The notes under the pieces were generated by a model. That model ran no database searches and had not been told where the DNA came from. It saw only the letters and a program-made list of their open reading frames with translations. A stretch of 64,000 nt of DNA from Prevotellaceae bacterium UBA6417 (GTDB taxonomy: Bacteria > Bacteroidota > Bacteroidia > Bacteroidales > Bacteroidaceae): the NCBI GenBank assembly GCA_002439755.1, contig DJPH01000014.1, positions 23,564-87,563 on the forward strand, written 5' to 3'. Below, piece after piece: positions 53,781 to 62,007 of this stretch. Both the position numbers and the translations under genes were made by a program. The number at the start of each line of letters is the position of its first letter. Position 1 is the first letter of the stretch.

Positions 53781-55025
53781 ATGATCATCAACGACCCCGT
53801 CTTCGGGTTCATCGAAATACCCGAAGGCCTATTGGCACAACTCGCGAGACATCCCATCATGATAAGGCTGACCCGGCTCAAACAGCTGGGAGCCACCCAC
53901 TACGTATATCCCGGAGCCGTGCATACACGCTTCGGACATTCTATCGGAGCCTACCATCTGGTCACCGAAGCCCTCGGCACATTGGAGAAAAAAGGGGTAG
54001 TAATAACCAAGGACGAATGTCTGGGAACGCAAATCGCAATGCTGCTCCACGACATAGGACACGGGCCGATGTCGCATGCACTGGAAAACACATTGGTCAA
54101 AGACGTCGAACACGAAACCATCTCGCTGCTGCTGATGCAGCGCCTCAACCAAGAGACCGGCGGACAACTGGAAACAGCCATCAGCATCTTCAAAGACCAA
54201 CACCCCAAGCATTTCCTCCATGAACTGATATGCAGCCAACTCGATATGGACCGTCTGGACTACCTGTGCCGCGACAGCTTCTTCGCAGGAATCAGGGAAG
54301 GAACCATCGGAGTGGCACGCATCATCAAAATGCTCGATGTCAGAAACGACCGCCTCGTCATAGACCACAAAGGCATCTATACCATAGAAAACTACCTGAT
54401 GGCACGCCGCCTTATGTATTGGCAAGTCTATCTGCACAAAACAGCAATGGCCGCACAAGAAGTGCTCAGAATGACCGTAGAGCGGGCAAAAGACCTGATG
54501 CGCAAAGGGCTGAAACTGCCCTGCACGCCACAGCTGGCCTACTTCCTGCAAAGCGACATCACAGCAAAAGCAATGGACAACCAACCGCAATGGGCAGACC
54601 GTTTCACAGCCATTGACGACAGCGACATGGAAAATGCCATCAAGCAATGGACCACCTGCGAAGACAAAGTGCTGGCACTGCTCGCCTCAGACTACATCGA
54701 CCGGCATCTCTTCAAGTCAAAAGAGTTGACAGGACCCATAACAGACCGGGCCTTGAACCAATTGCGCCGGCAAATGGCCTCACATCTCGGCATCAGCGAG
54801 CAAGAGGCCTCCTATCTCGTACGCTACAAAGAAACCGACCAGATGCTCTATTCATCCGATGACGAGCACATATGCATCTCATTTAAAGACGGTACCACCC
54901 GTGACATCTCGGAATGCTCCGAGTTATTGAAATCCAATCTGACCGACAAGAAAAGCAAACGCTACAATCTTTACTATCAGCGCAGCCCCTTACAAATACC
55001 GGCCGATTTTTGCCTGCCAGAGTGA
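53781..55025 (+). CDS. HD-domain phosphohydrolase
   Basis: A 414-residue protein of the SAMHD1/dGTPase-like HD superfamily. The metal site is spread over HTRFGHSIGAYHL, LLHDIGHGPMSHALE and QLDMDRLDYL. The last 90 residues are a helix-rich C-terminal part. Substrates in this family are mostly deoxynucleotides or unknown phosphates. It is cotranscribed with prfA and pyrF. Confidence 0.83.
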   Translation: MIINDPVFGFIEIPEGLLAQLARHPIMIRLTRLKQLGATHYVYPGAVHTRFGHSIGAYHLVTEALGTLEKKGVVITKDECLGTQIAMLLHDIGHGPMSHALENTLVKDVEHETISLLLMQRLNQETGGQLETAISIFKDQHPKHFLHELICSQLDMDRLDYLCRDSFFAGIREGTIGVARIIKMLDVRNDRLVIDHKGIYTIENYLMARRLMYWQVYLHKTAMAAQEVLRMTVERAKDLMRKGLKLPCTPQLAYFLQSDITAKAMDNQPQWADRFTAIDDSDMENAIKQWTTCEDKVLALLASDYIDRHLFKSKELTGPITDRALNQLRRQMASHLGISEQEASYLVRYKETDQMLYSSDDEHICISFKDGTTRDISECSELLKSNLTDKKSKRYNLYYQRSPLQIPADFCLPE

Positions 55026-55097
55026 AAATGTTCATACTACGTATATAATATGTCTGCTTTTTTTGCGATATTTGCAGACTAAAGTGGATAAAAAACA

Positions 55098-56144
55098 ATG
55101 GAATTTACAGCAAAACAAATTGCATCCCATCTCCATGGAACTATAGAAGGCAATGAAAATGCAACAGTACATACATTCGCTAAAATAGAGGAAGCTCACG
55201 AAGGTTCAATATCCTTTCTGGCCAATCTCGCCTATGAGCACTACCTCTATGACACAAAGGCAAGCATTGTATTGGTGAACAAGGATTTCAAGCCTCAACA
55301 GCCCGTTGCCGCAACACTCATACGCGTGGACAACGCCTATGAATGCATAGCAAGCCTGCTGGCACTCTATGAACAGAGCAAACCGCAGAAAAAAGGCATC
55401 AGTTCGCTGGCTTCGATAGCCGCAAGTGCCAAAATCGGAGACGACTGCTATATAGAGCCCTTCGTGTGTATCGGCGAGAATGTGGTGATAGGCAGCCACA
55501 CACAGATCTATGCTCACTCGACAATCTGCGACAATGCCAAAGTGGGCGACAACAGCCTGTTGTATCCCAACGTGACAGTCTACCACGACTGCATCATAGG
55601 CAGCAATGTCATACTCCATTCAGGTGTCGTGATAGGGGCCGACGGCTTCGGCTTCGCTCCCACGGCAGAGGGATATGAGAAGATACCGCAAATAGGCATC
55701 GTCACCATAGAAGACAATGTTGAAATAGGCGCAAATGCCTGTGTGGACCGCTCAACCATGGGGTCTACATTTGTCAAAAAAGGAGTGAAGCTCGACAACC
55801 TGGTGCAGATAGCACACAATGTGACTGTAGGCGAAAACACCGTAATGAGTGCCCAAGTGGGCGTAGCCGGCTCAACCAAGATAGGAAAATGGTGCATGTT
55901 TGGCGGACAAGTGGGAATTGCCGGCCATTCCACCATAGGAGACTTCACCAAAAGTGGGGCACAGGCAGGCATCGCAGGCAGCATACCAAAGGGCAACACC
56001 ACAATCATCGGCTCCCCGGCCATCGAGGCTCGACGCTTCGCACGTTGCAACGCCGTGTTCCGCAACCTTCCACAGCTGTCGAAAGAAGTGCAGGACCTGA
56101 AAGCCGAAATAGAAGAATTAAAACAATCACTCAACCAAAAATAA
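55098..56144 (+). CDS. lpxD: UDP-3-O-acyl-glucosamine N-acyltransferase
   Basis: A 348-residue acyltransferase of lipid A synthesis. An N-terminal uridine-binding domain (about 1-100) precedes a left-handed beta-helix of hexapeptide repeats (IGDDCYIEP, VVIGSHTQI) with the catalytic His in QVGIAGHSTIGDF. A one-mismatch -7 box (GATATTTG, 55067-55074) lies just upstream. It heads the run lpxD - lpxC/fabZ - lpxA - ORF-3-like - miaA. Confidence 0.95.
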   Translation: MEFTAKQIASHLHGTIEGNENATVHTFAKIEEAHEGSISFLANLAYEHYLYDTKASIVLVNKDFKPQQPVAATLIRVDNAYECIASLLALYEQSKPQKKGISSLASIAASAKIGDDCYIEPFVCIGENVVIGSHTQIYAHSTICDNAKVGDNSLLYPNVTVYHDCIIGSNVILHSGVVIGADGFGFAPTAEGYEKIPQIGIVTIEDNVEIGANACVDRSTMGSTFVKKGVKLDNLVQIAHNVTVGENTVMSAQVGVAGSTKIGKWCMFGGQVGIAGHSTIGDFTKSGAQAGIAGSIPKGNTTIIGSPAIEARRFARCNAVFRNLPQLSKEVQDLKAEIEELKQSLNQK

Positions 56145-56150
56145 AGCAGC

Positions 56151-57536
56151 ATGCTAAAACAAAAGACCCTGAAAGGCAGTTTCTCCCTATATGGCAAGGG
56201 GCTTCATACCGGGTTACATATCACTGCAACGTTCAATCCGGCACCAGAGAACACAGGCTACAAAATCCAACGTATTGATCTGGAAGGCCAGCCAATCATC
56301 GATGCAATAGCCGAGAATGTGGTGGATATGACGCGAAGCACAGTCCTCGCCAAAGGCGAAGCACGATGCTCAACGGTAGAACATGCATTGGCCGCCCTCT
56401 ATGGAATGGACATCGACAACTGCCTCATCCAAGTGAACGGTCCCGAAATGCCTATCCTCGAAGGTAGCGCAGAAGCATACATCGAAAGCATAAAAAACGT
56501 AGGCATAGTAGAGCAAAACGCCAATAAGGATGTATACATCATCCGTAAAAAAATAGAAGTGCACGACGAAGCCACAGGGGCATCCATCGTGATACTCCCT
56601 GACGACAGCTTCAGCATTACGGCAATGATTTCCTATCAGTCAAAGTGGTTCTCAAGCCAGTTCGCTACATTAGAGAACGTCAAAGACTTTGACAAGGAGA
56701 TAGCCCGTGCGCGTACGTTTGTCTTTGTGCGCGATGTCGAACCCCTGCTTCAGGCCGGCTACATCAAAGGAGGTGACTTGGACAATGCCATAGTCATTTA
56801 TGAAGAAGAAATACCTCAGGAACGTCTTGACAAGCTGGCCGACCATTTAGGCGTAGCACATGTGGATGCAAAGAAGCTGGGATTCCTCAATACGAAACCT
56901 CTGGTATGGGAGAATGAACCCGCACGCCACAAGCTTCTGGACATCGTGGGCGACATGGCTCTGATAGGACGCCCTATTCGCGGACGCATCATTGCCACCA
57001 AGCCCGGCCATTCCATCAACAACAAGTTTGCACGGCAGATAAGGCGTGAAATACGTGCACACGAGGTGCAGGCACCCATATACGACTGCAACAACGCACC
57101 CCTGATGGACGTTAACCGCATACGTGAGCTTCTTCCGCACCGCTACCCCATGCAGCTGGTTGACAAAGTCATTGAAATAGGTTCCAACTTTATCGTGGCA
57201 GTGAAAAACGTAACAAGCAATGAGCCCTTCTTTCAAGGCCACTTCCCCCAGGAGCCTGTCATGCCCGGCGTGCTTCAGATAGAGGCAATGGCACAGGCAG
57301 GAGGCTTGCTCGTGCTCAACTCTGTAGAGGAGCCCGAACGCTGGAGCACCTACTTCATGAAAATAGACGGCGTGAAATTCCGTCAGAAAGTAGTGCCTGG
57401 TGATACACTCATCTTCAGAGTGGAACTGCTGGCCCCTATCAGGCACGGCGTTTCCTCAATGAAAGGCTTTGTCTTTGTAGGCGACAAAGTGGTGAGCGAA
57501 GCCACCTTTACAGCCCAAATAGTAAAGAACAAGTAA
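56151..57536 (+). CDS. lpxC-fabZ: Bifunctional LpxC deacetylase / FabZ dehydratase
   Basis: A 461-residue fusion. Residues about 1-300 are LpxC, the zinc-dependent UDP-3-O-acyl-GlcNAc deacetylase; His78 (in STVEHALAAL), His260 and Asp264 (in RHKLLDIVGD) are the zinc ligands. Residues about 315-461 are FabZ, the beta-hydroxyacyl-ACP dehydratase, with catalytic His364 and Glu378 in GHFPQEPVMPG and LQIEAM. The fused form is usual in Bacteroidetes. It couples lipid A and fatty acid synthesis in one chain and starts six bases after lpxD. Confidence 0.96.
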   Translation: MLKQKTLKGSFSLYGKGLHTGLHITATFNPAPENTGYKIQRIDLEGQPIIDAIAENVVDMTRSTVLAKGEARCSTVEHALAALYGMDIDNCLIQVNGPEMPILEGSAEAYIESIKNVGIVEQNANKDVYIIRKKIEVHDEATGASIVILPDDSFSITAMISYQSKWFSSQFATLENVKDFDKEIARARTFVFVRDVEPLLQAGYIKGGDLDNAIVIYEEEIPQERLDKLADHLGVAHVDAKKLGFLNTKPLVWENEPARHKLLDIVGDMALIGRPIRGRIIATKPGHSINNKFARQIRREIRAHEVQAPIYDCNNAPLMDVNRIRELLPHRYPMQLVDKVIEIGSNFIVAVKNVTSNEPFFQGHFPQEPVMPGVLQIEAMAQAGGLLVLNSVEEPERWSTYFMKIDGVKFRQKVVPGDTLIFRVELLAPIRHGVSSMKGFVFVGDKVVSEATFTAQIVKNK

Positions 57537-57546
57537 TTCAAAACCA

Positions 57547-58326
57547 ATGAACAAAATCAGCCCGTTGGCTTATGTCAGCCCCGAAGCCATAATAGGAGAC
57601 AATTGCGAGATAGGGCCTTTCTGCTATATAGACAGGAACGTGAAGATTGGAAACAACAATGTCCTGATGAACAGTGTCACTGTTCTATATGGCGCACGTA
57701 TAGGAAACGACAACCGATTCTTTCCGGGTGCAGTCATCAGTGCCATTCCTCAGGATTTGAAGTTCAAGGGAGAAGAAACAGTAGCCGAAATAGGTGATGG
57801 CAACACCATCCGTGAAAATGTGACCATTAACAGGGGAACGGCGGCAAAAGGCAAGACAGTCATAGGCAATGGTAACCTGCTGATGGAGGGCTCGCATGTG
57901 GCACACGATGCTAAAGTAGGGAACCGCTGCATCATAGGCAACACCACAAAAATAGCCGGAGAAGTCACAATAGACGATAACGCCGTAATCAGTGCATGCG
58001 TACTTATCCATCAGTTCTGCCACGTAGGCAGCTATATTATGCTTGGAGGTGGCACACGCACGGGGCAGGATATTCCGCCTTATGTGATGGTAGCCCGTGA
58101 ACCTGCACAGTATTGCGGCCTGAATTTGGTAGGATTGCGCCGCCATGGCTTTACACCCGAGCAGATCGGAATCATACATGATGCCTATCGCATCATCTAT
58201 GACAGGGGAATCTCAATGGAAGAGCGCATTGCCAAAATACGCAAACAGTTTCCCGACAGCCCGGAAGCCCGCTATATTACAAGTTTTGTAGAATCGTCTC
58301 AACGAGGCATTGTTTATGATAAGTAG
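57547..58326 (+). CDS. lpxA: UDP-N-acetylglucosamine acyltransferase
   Basis: A 259-residue enzyme that starts lipid A synthesis by acylating UDP-GlcNAc. Hexapeptide repeats build the beta-helix, with the catalytic His in GSHVAHDAKVGN and the NVTINRGT segment typical of LpxA. The C-terminal helical part (about 195-259) closes the chain. It starts ten bases after lpxC/fabZ. Confidence 0.95.
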   Translation: MNKISPLAYVSPEAIIGDNCEIGPFCYIDRNVKIGNNNVLMNSVTVLYGARIGNDNRFFPGAVISAIPQDLKFKGEETVAEIGDGNTIRENVTINRGTAAKGKTVIGNGNLLMEGSHVAHDAKVGNRCIIGNTTKIAGEVTIDDNAVISACVLIHQFCHVGSYIMLGGGTRTGQDIPPYVMVAREPAQYCGLNLVGLRRHGFTPEQIGIIHDAYRIIYDRGISMEERIAKIRKQFPDSPEARYITSFVESSQRGIVYDK

Positions 58327-58328
58327 CT

Positions 58329-58868
58329 ATGTTGTTCAAGATTACTTTTATTTGTGACGAAGTAGAAGATTTTCTCCGCGAAATCACTATTGATGCCGAT
58401 GCTTCTTTCCTTGATTTGAACAAGGCAATATTGGATGCATGCGACTATTCGGATGACCAGATAACTGTTTTTTATATCTGCGATGACAAATGGGAAACCA
58501 AAGAACAAATCACACGCGAAGATATGGAAACAGGAAAGTCCGACCAGGATATCTATATCATGGAAAAGGCTGTGTTGCGGGATTTTATACACGATGAAGG
58601 ACAAAAGCTCATCTATGTATTCGATTCCTTCTATGATCGCGTGCTTTATGCAAAGGTAACTGAGGTGATTACCGGCAAGAACTGCGAGAAACCTGTATGC
58701 AGTCGCTCTAAGGGCAAAGCTCCGGAGCAGATAGCTCTTGAAGATGAGAACCTGACAAAGTTGGCGCAGACCGATGATGACCTTATGGATAATGACGATT
58801 TCTATGGCAGCGATGAATACGATCAGGACGACATAGATACCGATGGCTTTGAGATAGAAGAACGTTGA
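58329..58868 (+). CDS. Plasmid pRiA4b ORF-3-like protein
   Basis: A 179-residue protein. Residues about 1-110 look like the pRiA4b ORF-3 domain (SFLDLNKAILDACDYSDDQITVFY and LIYVFDSFYDRVLY). The C-terminal tail is very acidic, with runs of Asp and Glu. Function unknown; despite its name there is no sign of a plasmid or mobile element here. It lies two bases after lpxA and three before miaA, so it is part of the operon. Confidence 0.72.
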   Translation: MLFKITFICDEVEDFLREITIDADASFLDLNKAILDACDYSDDQITVFYICDDKWETKEQITREDMETGKSDQDIYIMEKAVLRDFIHDEGQKLIYVFDSFYDRVLYAKVTEVITGKNCEKPVCSRSKGKAPEQIALEDENLTKLAQTDDDLMDNDDFYGSDEYDQDDIDTDGFEIEER

Positions 58869-58871
58869 AGC

Positions 58872-59804
58872 ATGTCCGATGAAGACGGCAAAGAAGGTGT
58901 GAAGACGTTATTTGTATTACTCGGCCCGACCGGCGTTGGAAAAACAGAATTGAGTTTTTCCATCGCCGGTTTGCTTCATTCACCGGTCATCAGTGCAGAT
59001 TCGCGACAGATATATAGGGAGATTCCCATAGGGACAGCCGCACCGACCAAGGAGCAGCAACAGGCCGTGAAGCATTACTTTATAGGAACGCGTTCGATTC
59101 TTGAGGACTATAGTGCTGCACAATACGAGCAAGATGCAATGCAACTGCTTTGCCGACTTTTCCTGCATCACGACAATCTGCTGCTTACCGGTGGCAGTAT
59201 GCTCTATATCGACAGTGTTTGCAACGGCATTGATGACTTGCCTACCGTGGATGTTGCCACACGTTTGCACTTTAAGCAACGCTTGGAAACGGAAGGACTG
59301 GCAGCTTTGGCCCGAGAATTGGCAGAGAAAGACCCCCTTTGGGCACGACAGGTGGACATGAATAACCCGAGGAGGGTAGTACATGCACTTGAAATATGCC
59401 ACATAACAGGCGGACGCTATTCTTCATTATTAGGACAAAGAAAGGCAAGCCGCCCTTTCCGCATCATCAAAATAGGCTTGCTGCGACCGCGCGAAGAGCT
59501 CTATGAACGAATCAATCAGCGGGTCGATGCCATGATGCAATCGGGTTTGCTTGACGAGGCATCGCGGATGTTCCCCTATCAAGCGGCAAATGCGCTCAAT
59601 ACGGTTGGCTACAAGGAACTGTTCTCTTATTTCAAAGGTGATTGCACTTTGGAAGATTCCATCGAAAAGATTAAACGAAACACACGCGTCTACTCGCGGA
59701 AACAGCTCACTTGGTTCAATCGCGATGGCTCCATTGTCTGGTTTCATCCTGACAAGGCTCAAGCCATTCATAATTTTATATCAGATAGCTGCAGTCGCGA
59801 TTAG
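58872..59804 (+). CDS. miaA: tRNA dimethylallyltransferase
   Basis: A 310-residue enzyme that adds a dimethylallyl group to A37 of tRNAs reading UNN codons. The P-loop GPTGVGKTELS, the motif SADSRQIYREIPIGTAAP and TGGSMLYIDSV are present, as is the later NALNTVGYKELF. It is the last gene of the lpx run. A long inverted repeat follows at 59805. Confidence 0.94.
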   Translation: MSDEDGKEGVKTLFVLLGPTGVGKTELSFSIAGLLHSPVISADSRQIYREIPIGTAAPTKEQQQAVKHYFIGTRSILEDYSAAQYEQDAMQLLCRLFLHHDNLLLTGGSMLYIDSVCNGIDDLPTVDVATRLHFKQRLETEGLAALARELAEKDPLWARQVDMNNPRRVVHALEICHITGGRYSSLLGQRKASRPFRIIKIGLLRPREELYERINQRVDAMMQSGLLDEASRMFPYQAANALNTVGYKELFSYFKGDCTLEDSIEKIKRNTRVYSRKQLTWFNRDGSIVWFHPDKAQAIHNFISDSCSRD

Positions 59805-59885
59805 TGCATGAAAACGCTGCGTTACAGTGCGGATACTCAAGCCACGGCGTGTAATTCTCCGGCTGCCTGTGCGGCTTTTCATGCA
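59805..59885. terminator. Inverted repeat between miaA and the ABC-F gene
   Basis: TGCATGAAAA (59805-59814) and TTTTCATGCA (59876-59885) are perfect 10-bp inverted repeats. They start at the base after the miaA stop and end 30 bases before the convergent ABC-F stop. The 61-base interior is GC-rich and partly self-complementary. A bidirectional termination role is likely but not certain. Confidence 0.5.
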
Positions 59886-59915
59886 TTATCTTTATCGCTG
59901 ATTCGATGCAAGCCT

Positions 59916-61799
59916 TTACCCCTCAAATTCGGATAGCTCAAGCCAGCGCGTTGATTTACTGTCGAGCTCTTGTTCCAATTCAGGCAGACGTTTGCTTTTC
60001 TCTGTAATTTCTTCTACTGAAAGTGTGCCGCTGCTGAAAGCCTCTTCAATATCTTTTTTCTCTTGTTCCAGCTTGTCGATGTCTTCGGTCAACTGCTCAA
60101 ACTCTTTTTTCTCTTTATAAGTCAGTCGCCGTTTGCCGTCGGTGCGGCTACGTTGCCGGCTGTTTCCTGCTGCTATGGCTTTTTCCGTACGTCCCTTTCC
60201 GCGTTCGGCTTCGGCCTTTGCTTCGGCCCATTCACGATATTGACTGTAATTGCCCGGAAAGTCTTTTACCTCGCCTTGCCCTTTGAAGACAAGTACATGG
60301 TCGACAACCTTGTCCATAAAGTAACGGTCGTGGCTTACAACAATGACACATCCCCTAAAGGCCTGAAGGTATTCTTCCAGCACTTGAAGGGTGACAATAT
60401 CCAGATCGTTGGTCGGTTCGTCGAGTACAAGGAAATTAGGACTGCGCATCAGTACTGTGCAGAGATGCAGGCGTCGGCGTTCTCCGCCACTGAGCTTGCA
60501 AACATAGTTGTATTGCTTTTCGGGAGGAAAAAGAAAATACTGTAAAAATTGCGATGCCGATAGTTTGCGGCCGCCTCCAAGGTCAACATATTCGGCAATA
60601 TCGCGGACCACATCAATCACCTTGATTTGATCGTCAAAGGCCATGTCTTCCTGCGAATAATAGCCAAAGCGTACGGTCTCTCCTATGCTGATACGACCAC
60701 TGTCGGGCTTTTCCAGTCCCAACAGCATCTTGATGAATGTTGATTTCCCTGTACCGTTATTGCCGACGATTCCCATCTTTTCGTATCGGGAAAAAACATA
60801 GAAGAAGTCTTTTAAGATGATTTTTGAACCAAAACTCTTACTGATGTAATCCGCCTCGAAAACCTTGTTCCCGATATAAGCACTTTTTACTTCAAGTGTG
60901 GCCTTGCGTTCTTCCATGCGTTGCTTGGCTATCTTCTCCAGATTGTAAAATGCATCTTCGCGGTATTTGGCTTTGTGGCCTCGGGCGCAAGGCATTCTGC
61001 GCATCCACTCCAGTTCTTTGCGATACAGGTTATTGGCTCTGGCAATCTCACTGTTGCGTGCACTGATGCGTTCTTGCCGCTTTTCCAAATAGTAGCTGTA
61101 GTTTCCCTTGTATGAGTAGATGGATTCGTTGTCAAGCTCTAAGATCTCGTTGCAGACACGGTCCAGGAAATATCTGTCATGAGTCACCATCAGCAAGCTG
61201 AAAGAACCGGCTTGCAGAAAACCTTCCAGCCATTCAATCATTTCTAAATCTAAATGGTTGGTGGGCTCGTCAAGAATAAGCAAGTCTGGTTGCATCATCA
61301 GAACATTGGCCAAGGCGACACGTTTGATCTGCCCTCCCGAAAGATGGCTGATAGGTTCATCAAAGTCGGTGACCTTCAGCTTTGAGAGAATCTGTTTTAT
61401 GCGGGCTTCATAGTCCCATGCCCTGGCATGATCCATTTGTTCTATCAGGTCGGTCAATTGCGGATTATTCAGAGTGTGAAGGCTTTGTGTGTATTTTCTG
61501 ATGAGCTCGGTAGTGGGGTTGCCATGTTCGAAACAAGCTTCAATCACAGTCAATTCGGGTGAAAAATAAGGGTGTTGCGGTAAATAACCTATGCGGATAT
61601 CGTTGCGGAAGGTGATTCGCCCTTTGTCATAATCTTTATCCCCGCATAAAATATTCAGCAGGGAAGTCTTTCCTGCTCCGTTTTTAGCGATAAGTCCTAC
61701 ATGATGGCGCTCGGTAACACTGAATGATATGTCGTCAAAAAGCGTTAGGTCGCCGATAGTCTTTGTGAGACCTTGAACATCAAGAATGGTATTCGACAT
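59916..61799 (-). CDS. ABC-F family ATPase, Uup-like
   Basis: A 628-residue soluble protein with two ABC ATPase domains and no membrane part. The first has GLIAKNGAGKTSLLN and LSGGQIKRVALANVL, the second GIVGNNGTGKSTFIKM and LSGGERRRLHLCTVL. The C-terminal 80 residues form a charged coiled coil (QLTEDIDKLEQEKKDIEEAF), as in Uup. ABC-F proteins act on the ribosome; some give antibiotic protection, others relieve stalling. The frame can be extended upstream to 61847, but the ATG at 61799 follows a full consensus promoter by only a few bases. Confidence 0.9.
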   Translation of the reverse strand: MSNTILDVQGLTKTIGDLTLFDDISFSVTERHHVGLIAKNGAGKTSLLNILCGDKDYDKGRITFRNDIRIGYLPQHPYFSPELTVIEACFEHGNPTTELIRKYTQSLHTLNNPQLTDLIEQMDHARAWDYEARIKQILSKLKVTDFDEPISHLSGGQIKRVALANVLMMQPDLLILDEPTNHLDLEMIEWLEGFLQAGSFSLLMVTHDRYFLDRVCNEILELDNESIYSYKGNYSYYLEKRQERISARNSEIARANNLYRKELEWMRRMPCARGHKAKYREDAFYNLEKIAKQRMEERKATLEVKSAYIGNKVFEADYISKSFGSKIILKDFFYVFSRYEKMGIVGNNGTGKSTFIKMLLGLEKPDSGRISIGETVRFGYYSQEDMAFDDQIKVIDVVRDIAEYVDLGGGRKLSASQFLQYFLFPPEKQYNYVCKLSGGERRRLHLCTVLMRSPNFLVLDEPTNDLDIVTLQVLEEYLQAFRGCVIVVSHDRYFMDKVVDHVLVFKGQGEVKDFPGNYSQYREWAEAKAEAERGKGRTEKAIAAGNSRQRSRTDGKRRLTYKEKKEFEQLTEDIDKLEQEKKDIEEAFSSGTLSVEEITEKSKRLPELEQELDSKSTRWLELSEFEG

Positions 61800-61807
61800 A
61801 ATAGTCG

Positions 61808-61840
61808 CAAAAGTAAGAAAAAACTTTTCCCCGAAGCAAA
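61808..61840 (-). promoter_or_regulatory. Promoter of the ABC-F gene
   Basis: On the minus strand, TTTG (61840-61837), a 21-nt spacer and TACTTTTG (61815-61808), then CG. The ATG begins eight bases after the box, so the transcript should have almost no leader. Confidence 0.7.
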
Positions 61841-61880
61841 AAAACATCGCAAAAGCAAACGCGTTTCAATAAATAAATAC

Positions 61881-61888
61881 TACTTTTG
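61881..61888 (+). promoter_or_regulatory. -7 promoter box of rho
   Basis: TACTTTTG followed by CA. The ATG at 62008 lies 120 bases further, giving a leader of about 115 nt. The -33 element is not clear. Confidence 0.6.
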
Positions 61889-61892
61889 CAAC

Positions 61893-61977
61893 TCGTAAGC
61901 CGTTATCCGGCTCACTTACCAAAATATTTATACAAGCATAATCAAAACAGGAAAGCCGTCGTAAAGGATTTTTACGA
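61893..61977 (+). promoter_or_regulatory. Structured leader of rho
   Basis: Two hairpins can form in the untranslated leader: AGCCG with CGGCT near 61898-61912, and TCGTAAA (61959-61965) with TTTACGA (61971-61977). A long leader is in keeping with autoregulation of rho, known in E. coli; here this is inference. Confidence 0.35.
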
Positions 61978-62007
61978 GAGGCGTTTCACAATTACAACAG
62001 TTTATAT

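Noticed and set aside
58329..58868. Mobile element suggested by the name pRiA4b ORF-3
   Set aside because: No inverted repeats, transposase or composition change around it; it is tightly packed in an operon.
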